64,000 nucleotides of DNA from Brugia malayi (lineage: Eukaryota > Nematoda > Chromadorea > Rhabditida > Onchocercidae): positions 1,736,001 through 1,800,000 of the forward strand of contig NW_025062475.1 in NCBI RefSeq assembly GCF_000002995.4, read 5' to 3'. Shown piece by piece: positions 14,901 through 27,400 of this stretch (within the stretch, counting starts at the first letter, position 1; the number at the start of each line of letters is the position of its first letter). The notes under the pieces were generated by a model, which worked only from the letters and a program-made list of their open reading frames with translations, was not told the origin of the DNA and did no database searches. The translations under genes and the position numbers were made by a program.

Positions 14901-17900
14901 AGTTAGTTGAAATAGGCTGACAGTTTTTGGTAATAACTATGTAATTTTATGAGTGTTCCGATTACTTGATGAGGTACAGCATAAAGTAAGTGCAGTTTTG
15001 ATTCTCATTTAAATACTTCATGATACGATTGGGCTTTGTACAAAACAGATAGATTTAGAAAAATAGAAATGTATTTCAACCAAGTGTTTGGTGGTGATAG
15101 ACTTATGAATGGAAAATTGCATATGTGCAAAAAATTATCATGCTAGTGATATATCTTAATCCACTGCGAAAATTTTGATAATCATACAAAGGTTTTATTT
15201 TTTAACAAATTCGTGTTATTTTTTTTTAATGGATTTTTTTTTTTTCAGTCGATCGCTACGTCGGATTCAGACATTAATGCAGATGAACCAGTGAATGAAG
15301 TGAAAGAAGCATCCCGCTCAATGAACAGTGAAAGACTGTTTGGTTCTAATGATTCATCTTCTTCCGTCATTACAATTTCATCATCTGTTTCGGATTCACC
15401 TAAATCTCCTCATGAGACAATAACGTCGGAAAAGAAGGAACAGCTTATTGGTGTTAAACATACGACAAGCAGCGATGCTGCCAGATCATTAGATAAACAT
15501 ATTGCAGCAGCAAAGGAAGGCACTGAAAAAGTGGGAACCACATCATCAGATGCTACCGCTCCATCCATATCTGTTAAAAAATGTTGGGATTGTTCGATCC
15601 CTTCAAAAACTGTAAATTTTATGTCAAAAAATTTCTTATCTACATTTATTTATTTATTGCACCAGTAGATGCGTTTGCAAATCTTAGGCAATATGTTCTT
15701 GATTAGATGCCTAATGTAATTTTATAATGTAAATGATGTCTTTGTATAGAACTTATTAGTGATTTGGATTTTGAGCGATTATCAATGGTGATAAGGATAA
15801 GAAATGATCTCAATCGCTAGTGAAACACCACTTTTTTTTGTAGGCTTCCGATTCATCAAAAGCTTCAATTACGACGAATGTCACTAATGCACTGAATAAC
15901 ACTCAGCTGTTATCTGTGTTTGCAACAATGATGCAACAAACTCGTGGTGATTCTCTTCGTCAGCAACAACCTGTTGTTGATAATTTAACAACTCAAATGA
16001 ATGCTCATCTCCTAAGCAGTAAACAGCAATCCGAACTTTTGTCGCAATACCAGTTAACTCTCAATAACATTGCAAAGTGAGTCTTGTATATTTCATTTAG
16101 CTTTCTGGATTAACAATTTTTTCTTTGTTGCTTATTCCTATTGCATTTAATCGAATTAGACATTTGAATCTACATTTACTCGATGAGAGCTTCACTTTGA
16201 ACTTGCTCATGAAATAACTGTAGCTGTTTTATGTTATGTGATCTATATGTTGCGTGATTTATCCATCGTTAAATTACTAAGTAATCTTTTTTAGACCATT
16301 CATTGGCATAACTATTAAGTAGAATTCTATAGTGTGGGTTATACAATAATTTATTGTACTACAAAGTTTAGGAAATTAACCTCCCTCTGTTTTTACTGAT
16401 ATCTCATTCTTATAAATTTCTATTTGAAATTCTCATTAAGCCTTACTGTTGGATGAACAATGCATAGTAATGGGAGTCTGTGACTTTTTTTACATGTGCC
16501 AATGAATGGTCTAAAAAAAAAAATAAGTTGGTTTATATGGGAACAGAATAAGTGTGCTTAACGCATACATAGCGGATGATATCGAAATTGCTATAATGAA
16601 TTGGTTTTAGTGATTTTTTTTTAAAAAAACTAAAAGAAGTCAGTTTTTTCTCATGGGAATATTAACTGACTCTTAATTTTTCTTAAATGGCATCAAAAAA
16701 CTCTTCTACAAGATACACACAATATATTTTAACCTGTTTGTAGGATGACTACCATAACACCAACTAGCTCTGGGAAAACTTCTGTGCCATCAAAACCTAT
16801 TGCTTCCAAAAGCGATCCACAGCCATCGAAACCTCAAACGAAAACAAATCGAGCGCTTCCCAGTAACAGTTCCAATTCAACTTTAATAAAAGTAAGTCTT
16901 TGAAAATCACAAAACGCAAACGTCTACTGCTATCACTACAGTAAGTATCACCATTTATTAAGCATGATGTTAATTCTAGTATGTCAGTGTCCATAATTTG
17001 GAGCACTTTATGTTGTGCTCGCAGTTCTCTTTTCAAATATTAATGTTTAGGGATTGAAACAACCTACAAATGAGAAAACTTCACGTGCACTGAAAGAAAT
17101 CAACAATGGATTGGCTCAGGTTGTTTCAGGTAATGATATGTGAAAGGTCACAGTACAGAACTTCATAGCAAAGAGTGAAATTTGTAGCAACTGATTAATT
17201 TAATTTTCAGAAGTGGAAAAAGCTGTTATTTGTACTGAAAACGAATATCTAAAGGAGAAAGCGAGGTAAATGTGTAATTTATAGCGGAAGTTATGAATAT
17301 GAAAAAATGTTAAAGGTCTTTGTGTTTTTTGAAATTGCCAATTCGAAAAAAGTTATGAATGAATAATTTAGGGCTGAAAGAGAAGGTAAAATTGAGCCAT
17401 CGAAACGGTTTGTTTGGACTGAACCATTGAGGTACTTTTTTGATTGACTTCTATGATAATTTGTTTTTATTCCATTTGGTTGCGATTTTTCCAAAATTAA
17501 AAATATTATATAAGATTCGAGTCTTACTGTATTAGGTTATTTCATATTCAATCGTTACTTTTAAGAATTGCTAAATTTGCCAAGCTTCCTTTCATTTTAA
17601 ACTAAATTATTTGCTAATGTTCTTTTTTGTATAAATATTAATATTCTTTTCAGAGCAACGTTGAAAAAACAAGTGACTTTGCTGTTTACTAATCTCGAGC
17701 AACATGGTGATTCTACCCATATTACTAATACGACAGTTGTGCAGTATTTGTACTACACTATTAGACCGCTTTTCAAGGATTACGTTAAATTTAGGTGATT
17801 TACAGTGTTTTTTTTTTTATATTTACTTGGGTTGTTCTCCTTGATACATATCAAATATATGATATAACAGAAAAGAAGAGCACAGCTGCAGAAATATTAG

Positions 17901-20900
17901 TGCCCAAGAAAATTTTGGTAAAATTTGAGTCTTGATTTTGGAAAGCTGTTGTTGTCATGCTAAATGAATAGAAAAACATGCCAAACAAAATTGTTCTTAT
18001 TCTTGCAGAGACTTGATCTTGGAGATATTGCGATTGTGTCCAGAAAGACGGCAGCTGGTTCTTATTCCTGAGATGAAAGCATTCATTGAACTAAATGATG
18101 ATTCTAAAATACAGTCGTAAGTTATTCATTTCATTGTTTTGATTTCCTTAAAGTTTTTTTGTGACCTTTGAAACCTTAATTGAATTTTTGATTCCAATTT
18201 TAAATTCAAATGGAATTGGCAATGACTGGGTAAGAGTAAAGAATAAATTTTATGCTTTTAGATATATTTTCGGTAGTTGTTGCTTATTTCCTTAGTTCAA
18301 GTGAATTGTATGATCATATATATATGTATATATATATGCTTGTCAGGCAGAAATTTGATATTAGTAATTCGCCATTTTTTCATCGTCATTTCCATTTCCA
18401 TCAGTATTAAGTTTACTGATGTGATGGTTATTTCATAAAAACAAAAAACGGACAATAAAGTTGACAATGTTGACTAAATCAGTAGTCGACTTAAAGCATC
18501 GACTTAAATTTGATTTAGTTTTTAATTAATCAAAATAATTCAATTTTTTAGTGGAGCATCTCAAGTAACACCGAAGGGATTGAAAACTTCGAGAGCCGAC
18601 ATACTATCTGCTAAAATTTCTCGGAATAAAAATGCATCAAATACTGAATTGCGACAAGCATCAACTGCTAATGCTGTGGATTTTCGTTCATCGAATACTT
18701 TTGACAAGAAAGAGAACTATTCCGTGAAATGTAACAGTGGAGTAGAAGTTGAGATTCTGGTTAGTTGAGTTGTTGATAACATAGTTTTCTGTTAATCATT
18801 TCTGTACACGAAGCAATGATCTGAGGATTTCAGTTTTTTATTTAGTTTGACTATAAAAGAACATATATTGGTATATGTAAACGAAATATTTCATACATTG
18901 GTTTTAAAAAGCTGAGCTTCATTTTACTCTCAGTATCAGTCATTTTTATAACTATAGTGAAAGGGAGTTTGGGTTACCGGACGGAATGATCGCTTAAAAA
19001 TAAAAAATTTTCGATTGGAAAACATGCAGTGCAAGGTAGTTTAGATTATAAACCAATATGATATCAAACTGAATATTTGGTCCTAATTCCTTAACTCATA
19101 TAAATATTTTAACCGTTGGTAATCATTGGGTTGTTTTAGGCTAGTTCAAATCGAACATCTGCACTCCTAACGCCTAAGTTAACTTCTGGACAGAAAGTCA
19201 TGTTAGCTCGGGAGAACAAGGAACGAGAAAAATTATTGGCTGAAAAAGCAGCAGCTGAGGTAAGATTGTTTTCTATTGTTTTAGGTGATTGAAGTTTTGG
19301 ACCGTGAGTCATTATTTTAAAAGACCAGTTTTTTTGTATCGCGGTTTGGAGGTAAGTGAGGGGTCGAAAAAAGTTTCTCCTGGTATAGAAGATTAAATTC
19401 TGGATATTTTTTAAGTTCTCATTTCAGAAAGCACTCAGAGAGCGTAAAGAAATTGAGCGGAAATTGCAGGTATATGCCTCATTTTCGAATGAATAGCGTA
19501 ACAAGAAACAATTTTTCTGTAGTTAAAAGTAATAAGCAAGCGAAATTAACTTTTGAAATTGTTTCTTATTTATTTTGCATTTCAAAGACAACTTTCTCGT
19601 TTACACTTTCTCTGTTTCTTATAACAAATTTCGCATTTCAGGAGCAGAAAGAACGTGAAGCAGCTGAAAATAGAAAGCGCGATGAAGAAGCTATTAAGAA
19701 ATGGGAACGAGAGGCAAGTAGAGAGAAAAAAAAATTATTTCAAAAAAACCTTACTAATAAAATGCGGGTTTATTTTAAATGATTTTTTTGATCCTTATTT
19801 TTTAGGAAGCTGAACGGCTGGAAGCAAGTAGAGATGAAGATGAAGATTTGGTTGCTGTCGAATCAGTGGGTTTCGCTGTACGGCCAAAAGTATCTTTTTC
19901 CAGTTTAGGCACTTCTCGTTCGAAGGAAAAAATGCCAAAATAAATGCTTGTTGTATATTGGAATATAAGAAGGAGAGCAGTTTAAAATGAATACCGCATT
20001 TAAAGATTTCAATATCTTATTGATTTTCTGCTTGGTATTCCACTTGTTATTATGGATGCAGAAAAAGAAATTCATTTAATATTTCAACATCTTGTGGAAA
20101 TATCAAATGAAGTTGTGCATCTGAAAACGTTTCATTACTCATCAAACGAGATCATCAACATCATTAGCGATAAAGCATCGTTCCATAAAACAACTTGACG
20201 TAACAGCGATATCGAGACAGTTTTTTCAGTCTTCAATAGATTGCATTTCAGGTGTCCACGTTAATTTTCAGCTGTTGTGGAGTTTCGTGTGTATGTTTTT
20301 TTTTTTTTTAGCTTGATGATAATCATATTTTAAAATGATGTATTTTCTTGCTCTGCACTATATTTTTGTATCAGTTACAGGATTCGGATTTGCAAGAAAT
20401 TGAAGAAGTGGAGTTAGGCGCTGATACTGAAGTTGACATGAACACTGAAGAAGATGTATGTTAATCCGATTGTTTATCACATTCTCAACTTAATAAATCT
20501 GTCATTACTAACTTGGATGAATTTTGCTAATTTCTGCCAAAAGCAATGAATTGCAGTACTTTACCCGTTCCATATATTTTAGGTGATTGTAGATCAAAAG
20601 AGTGGAAGTCAAATGTGCAATTCGGAGAGTGAGCAGGCATGTAGTAGTACTGAAGCGGAACGGTCTTTAGTAAAGGTAGTTTTATTTTTTAAATCACAAT
20701 TTTTTGAAATAGTAATTGCTTTGAATTGGAGATAATCAAATTTTCATATATTGAATTACTGAAAATATGAAAAAATCCGAAGAGATTTCGGAAGATTTTT
20801 TTTGGTTAGTGTGCCAGTTATGTCTTGACAAAAAGTGTAGTTTGAGAATTTCATTTATATATATATCCCAGCTAGAAAGCTATTTTTGTAATCATTTTGA

Positions 20901-22130
20901 TCGGCAAAACAATTAGCAAGGGAGTTGATGTTAGATAATGCAAAACTTGTGCGAATTGATGATTGAGGTATTTTTTTGTTGTGAATTTGCAATTTAAACT
21001 TTTTTAATTCTTACTTTTTTAAATTATTAACTCTAGAAAACCGAGTCGTGCAGTAATAATGGTCTATCGGAGCAAAGTTCACCTAAAGATTCTGTAAGCA
21101 GCGCGCAGTCAGTTCATGCATCATCCGTGTCACGAATTATTCATTCACAAAATAACCGGCAAACAAACATTGTGCATTTCACACCTTTATCTTCATGCAA
21201 ACAGTCGCCGCCGGTAACAAAAACTCAGAAGCTTCCAGGCGCATCTTTGTCTTCTGTTACTGCTAACTTTTCATCGTAAGTTGTTTTTCTTTCAAAAAAA
21301 TTGATAGTTGAAATTTAATTCAAGTTCCTTCTAAAAATGGTTATTCCAGGAATAGATTTTCGGAGACATGCAAATATTCAAATTCTTCTCAACGGAAATC
21401 TTCACCTCTCGAACAAGCGATGCGGGAAATTACGTCTGGAACAAGCAAAGATTCTCAGGTCAGCAACACTTATCAGTCATCGTGTATACAGCAGCAATCT
21501 TCTTGGGGTGTCAAGCAACTTCCTAATTCTTCTTCTTTATCTAACGGCAGTCAACTATCAACATTACATTCCATTTCATCATATCCTCTATCTTCGACTT
21601 GCGTAAATGATACTTTTACTAAATCACAAATAACTCAACAACAACCTGTTTTTTCCTCTTGTTCTGTTCAGCAGCGTCAAATCTCCTGTAAGAATCTTCA
21701 GTCCCAACATTCTCCGACAATACGTCATGCTTCTCAAGTTTCTCAACAGTCCATTCAGGAACAAGTACATCAACATCAACATAATCCCACACAACATCCC
21801 TACAGTTATTCCTCCTCTACTATGACCCTTCCAACTTGCAATATTCCTCAAAATGCTTCGCGAGCTTACAGCAGTGTACTTTCATCACAAAAGGTCATGT
21901 ATCCGCAGCATTCTGTATCTTCAGCAGGTTGCTCTTCAGCTTTTTCACCTTTACCACAACCGCCTACTCAGCAGCAACAACTAATGACTCATCAATCAGC
22001 CTACAGTTATCAACAGGAGCAATTTTTGTTGCATCAGCAGCAACAACAACGACAAAAGCAATTATACGGTGAACAACAGCATCAAATGAATGCTTCACGC
22101 AATCATCAAATGTATAATAATTGGCGATGA
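11929..22130 (+). CDS. Ubinuclein (HIRA histone-chaperone complex subunit)
   Basis: Exons: 11929-12069, 12413-12496, 12657-12770, 12860-13009, 13269-13567, 13800-13911, 14046-14234, 14382-14512, 14766-14901, 15249-15611, 15844-16076, 16744-16891, 17051-17129, 17211-17265, 17372-17431, 17654-17794, 18009-18116, 18552-18759, 19140-19259, 19428-19469, 19642-19713, 19806-19889, 20381-20455, 20583-20675, 21037-21275, 21350-22130. The model is phase-consistent and gives 1418 aa. The Hpc2-related domain is clear at about residues 100-145 (GYDLTDPFIDDTEAYDEHVP, then GGFYVNKGKLEFK). In other animals this domain contacts HIRA for replication-independent deposition of histone H3.3. Residues 727-848 (KRFVWTEPLR onward) match the ubinuclein middle domain. 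Residues 918-1023 form a charged coiled coil, and the last 260 residues are rich in Gln, Ser and His. Reading through at 19889 gives a 1040-aa form ending at 19943. Fusion of the 20.4-22.1 kb exons to this gene rests on splice phase alone. Confidence 0.85.
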
Positions 22131-24432
22131 GCATTTCCTCTTTCTCTGTAAATCTTCTTACTGATTGTATTTTGACAAATTTTTGTGATTTGCTATGGAT
22201 CATAGGTACCTTTCGGTAATTTAATTTCCTTATCTGATTTCCATTTATTGAACTAAATGCAAAGAACATTGTGTGAAGAAACTCTGATTAGGCAATTTTT
22301 CTATATTTTTATCATTTTCTTTTTATTATATGTTGAAAGGATAATTATTGATTTAATTGTATGTTTATATACTTCCTATTTTTACTGAACTTTTAGTTAT
22401 GGATTTGAGATGATGTGAATGATGAATAATGATAAAATAGTTGCTTGGTTCTATGGTGAAACTCATTCGATTGGGAAATTTTCATACGCTCTGATTCTAT
22501 CGGAATTGAGGGCGTAATAGGCGAATACTCCAGAATCTTAAGGGATATTCTCTTTTCTGACTTTTTTCAACTCTTGAAAAGCGAAGATGTTATAAAATAA
22601 GGACAAGGATTTTATATGTATTTGTGTTAAAGCAAAAAGAATGTAAGATCCAATTATTGTTTAAGAAATTACTGATAACAGGACTCAGAGTATAAATCCT
22701 AGAGACGTGTCTTGTTTGTTAATTGGATAGCTGTTTTGATAAGTAAGATAGTCATGGATATATTGTATCTGATCCAATATATAAGTTTATGGCTCATTGT
22801 CAATATTAGGCCTCTTATTCTATATGCATTTTTTATTTAAATTATGTTAAAATGGAAATTATACAAAATCATACTAAATAAATTGGTTAGTTTATCGACA
22901 TTTTTGAATCTAGGAGTGAGGTTTTCTTCAATTTGATTAATTTTTTATGTTGCAGTATTTTCTTTTAAAATTCATTTTCTGTATCTCTTGAGTTTCACCA
23001 TCAATTTTTGAAAATATCAAATTTCCATATCCAATGAGTTTTGGTTTAAAATTCGTTTCTACATAAAATTAGCAAATAGCAATTATTTTCATACTATTTA
23101 TTGTGTAGAACTATTATTCTAAGAGTAGGTGGAGAATATGAACAGATGTTTGTGATTGAAGTCAAGCTAATGAATTGTATTTTAAACTTAACAGATTGAT
23201 TTAATGTTTTAGTCTAACTACAGTTAAGTTCATATAAGATAATGTATTAATTTATATATGTCATTATCACAAAGTGTCAATTTATCACTCAATTGGTATC
23301 TATCATATTTTCAGTAATTATGTTTGGAATTGCTACATTTCAATAACTTATTCGATGTTAATTTTCTATATTTGCAATATCGGATATTTTCTTTCTCACT
23401 TGCGCTTTATCATAAACATATTTTCGTTACTTTTTTGAGATAACATTCTCTAATTGCTTCCATAAATGAAATTTTATCCTGTTTTTTGTTTTGTATCAGA
23501 TATATTTTGCCATTTGTATGTGTCATTTTGTTATAATTCGAAATCTTGGAAATTTTAATGAAATTTTATGTTTTAATTTCGGGATTTTTTTTTTTTTTTT
23601 TGAGATTGTTATCATTTTTTGTGTTAGTATTTTTTAAGAACTGTGCCAGTTGGTTGATACATTGATGAGTAAAATTATTTTCTAAACATATATATATATA
23701 TATAGGCTCAAAGGTCCTCTAAATCTAAATAGCTGATTGATCACTTTTCATACTTTATGCTTAAAATCTTATCTGATTATAATACTAAAATATTTAAGTG
23801 GACTTAAGGGTGGGATCAAAAAGTTTGAATTTTTCTATTTGTAAACAAAATTTTAGTTCTTGTGTTCGAGCTAATCCATTGCTTTTAAGTCAGCTGAATT
23901 AGTAATGATAGTACATTTAGATAATTGTGAGCTAATAGAAGTTATCGATGAAGGTGCTGAGAAGGTACCACTTAAGAATTTGATAATTTTCGAAGGAATA
24001 AACGAAAAAATTATTACAATCTGTTGAATTGTATATAAACCTTAATCAGATCAAATCGGTGATGTTTAAATTTAGACTAGAATTAGTTCAGTATTATCTT
24101 TAATTTTTCAATTTGAATTATAAATTTAGCCATTACTATTACTGAACACTAAGCAAATTTGTTTTGCATACTGCTTCATGAATATTGAATCTATTTAAAA
24201 TATGAGGAAGTAATTTACCTGTAAATTCGATTTACGTTTACGTAAAATTTGTTTCAGTTGTAAAATTACATTCATAAAAGTTATGTAAATTTTACAAAAT
24301 TTTGCGCTTTTCTATCGAAATTTTTAAAAAAAAAAACAAAAATAAGAAGCAGTATGAATGTATGATATACTTTTTGCGTGTCTTTTTTAGAGGAACGGTT
24401 GTAATTGAAGAATTATAAATTGATTCATTTAG
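22131..24432. other. Intergenic region with ubinuclein 3' UTR
   Basis: No coding exon is seen. The left part should be the ubinuclein 3' UTR, with an AATAAA at 22877-22882. The rest is AT-rich spacer, with a short (TA)n run near 23690-23703 and poly-A/T runs near 23590 and 24705. Confidence 0.5.
22877..22882 (+). terminator. Poly(A) signal AATAAA, ubinuclein long form
   Basis: A canonical AATAAA about 750 nt after the 22130 stop codon. It is a plausible cleavage signal; AT richness makes chance matches common. Confidence 0.35.
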
Positions 24433-27400
24433 ATGAGGAAGAAAAAGATGGTTAAACGATGTATGATAATGATTTTATTACTTGATGGTATTTTAGGTTT
24501 CGAATGTTAGTTTATCATAATAATTTCATTTTTAATATCAACGATATTTTTATTTCACCAAGAGTAACACATTGTATATTCGAGATTTTTTTAAATTTCC
24601 AGATGATTCGAATAAAAAGCATTTAATTCATCTTTTGTTTTGTTTTTTTCTTTAAACATCTGTCTATCAGAGTATTACTAAATCCAACACTTAAACTATA
24701 GACAAAAAAAAAAAAAAAAGGATTGAAGTTATTTTAGGCGAATTTTAGGTTTACGAATTTTAGGCGAATATTTCAGCTCTCAAACATATATTGAATCCAG
24801 TGGACAAATATTATGGTTTGAATTATCCATTTCTTCACTTTTTCTTTTCTTTTTTCTTTTTTTATAAATTCAAATCAAATTAATTTAAAATTTAACTAGT
24901 TTTGCAAAAATTTGGAATGTAATTCGAATATAATTGTGAATTTATTCTAACAAAGAACTTATGCATGATGCTTATTAAGAATGCACTGATATCAATTAAC
25001 AAAATTATGAATAATTACAGATCCAGAGAAATGTGGCACTACTAATCTAACAAATGGGAAAATTCAATTTAAAATAATGGGCGGAGAAAATGCATCACCT
25101 GGAGAAATGCCATGGGCTGTAGCATTATTTCATGGCCGTAGTTTGTGTTTTTTTTTTTTGCTACAAAAAAAATTTTAACATATTCTACTTTCTTATAAAA
25201 TAGTAGTTTCCTTCCTTTTTTTTTTTTTTTTGATTATTAAAATTTCAATTAGCTAATGAATAAAATGAATGAAATATATTCATTAATTAATGATGCTGTA
25301 GCAAATTATTCTCTGTTGACTGAAGCAATTTTCACATATCATCATTACACTAATTCATGTATATTTATTAAAATACCATTTAACTACGAATAAACAACGT
25401 TCATTAAAACTATTTTCCGAATTGCATCACTATTAAAAAAAATAAATCTTTCTTATGATTATAGTATATGTGTGTACTGGAACACTGATATCACAAAAGC
25501 ATGTTATCACAGCTGCGCATTGCTTTAAAAGAATTTTTGCCACAAAGCCCTGCAAGTTTGTTTGTTTTTTTTTTCCAATTAAATATTATAGACAATTTTC
25601 AATGCTTTCATAAAAAAAAAAAATGATACAGAACAAAAAACAAAATATTAGCATTTATCAGTTGAGTTTTATCAAATAGCCTAGTAATAATTAGCTATAA
25701 CAAAAGAATTTAAGGTATATAAACTTATGAATCGGTTTTTTTTTTTGAAAATGCAAAACCATTTTATTCACTAAATGACATCATCAGGGTACATTTATTA
25801 TTAACAACACTTACCCATTTTATCCATTTCATCAAAACAATGATGAAAAAGTTACTCATAAACTGTAAATTTGAAGCATAATGAATAATTATTAGTAGAG
25901 GCAGAGAGATCAGAAGAAATTATTAGATTCTAATTCTGAAATAGTTTCATCTTCTTGTTCTACTTGTTTAGCTCGTTTATATTTAAACGACAAAAATAGT
26001 TGCTTTTTCTTTTCTTTTTTTGTCACATAATTGCTTTTTTTTTTGTGGTCGCTAACTTTAGATGCTTAAAATTTCATTTTAGGCTTATAGCTTATATCTA
26101 AGAAATATTTTGGAAACAGTTGATTTTATAATAACACCCATATAATGTGTACTTACTTTTAAGATCCTTTAATTTTAATTGCATAATATTAACTAACAAT
26201 TGCTTTACTTAATCTTTCAAAACTTAGAATTGTAATTTAAGATTAGAATATAAGATTGATTAGTGATTACGCTTAATTAAGATGACAGATACCAAAGATG
26301 ATGAGAAAGGCTTTGAGACGATAAAAACAAGGAAAAATTAGTGCTGCTACTAGCTGAGCTCTAAAATGAATACATAAATTATACATATACTTTAATTTCA
26401 TTTTAGAATTTAATAATATAGGTAAATTTTTAAATTGACCAATAATAATTTTCAGTGTATCTTTTGGTTATTACCAAGAAGAATCTCTTAAAAAGTATAC
26501 CGTTTTATATGGTAGTAATTGCATACAACAACGAAATGGAAATTTATGCAATAATGCACCAGAAATGAAATTGAGCGGAATTATTAGGTTAAATTATATA
26601 ATTATTACTTTTGACATTTTATTTATGATTGATGTTTTCTAATTTTGCAAATTACTATATATGAAGATATTCGTCCCGAAACAACTAATTAACCTAATCA
26701 ATCGGTAGTCAATCAATTAAGTTCGATCAAACGGAATAATTTAATAACTCTTATGGCTCATGTGATATGTTATCGATATGATGACATGCTGAAAATCTCA
26801 ATATACTAAATAATTGAGATACATTCTCATTAAAAAAGAAAAAAAAAAAAGTTTCTTATGATTTGTTCTTGTTGCTTATATGACACATTAAGACACTAAT
26901 ATTTTAAAAGTTGAAATCATCTTATTTACTGAATAAACTGATTGATATTTCATATTCTATTATCATTAAATCACTGTAAATAATTACTATTAATATTGTA
27001 GATTGCATTATATTGCATATTTTAGGGCGCAATATGGACGATTTTTTAATGAGAAATGTCTAATGGCAGATTTTGCATTGCTAGAATTGGAGGACACAAT
27101 TGAAGGGCCATTAACTAATTATATTTGCTTAGGACATCGAAATATTATCAGAAAAGAAGATCAAATACGATTAACTGGTTATGGTTGGGGTTCTATTCGT
27201 AAGTTCTTTAGCTTTTTAAATTTAGCTAGAAAAAATCTCGTAATGATTTTACGTCGAAAGCTTGTAATTTCAGCATCTTCTGATGGTGAAGAGCTAGCGA
27301 ATAATTTACAACTGGTCAATTTTCCAAAGACAATGAATCGACTAAAATGTTTGAAAATATCGAAAACAGAGGATGCAATTTGCGCAATAGAAAGTAGGGT

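Noticed and set aside
21624..22269. Open frames on the minus strand and in other plus frames over 21.3-22.3 kb
   Set aside because: They are shadows of the Gln/Ser-rich last exon of ubinuclein, whose composition suppresses stops in other frames.
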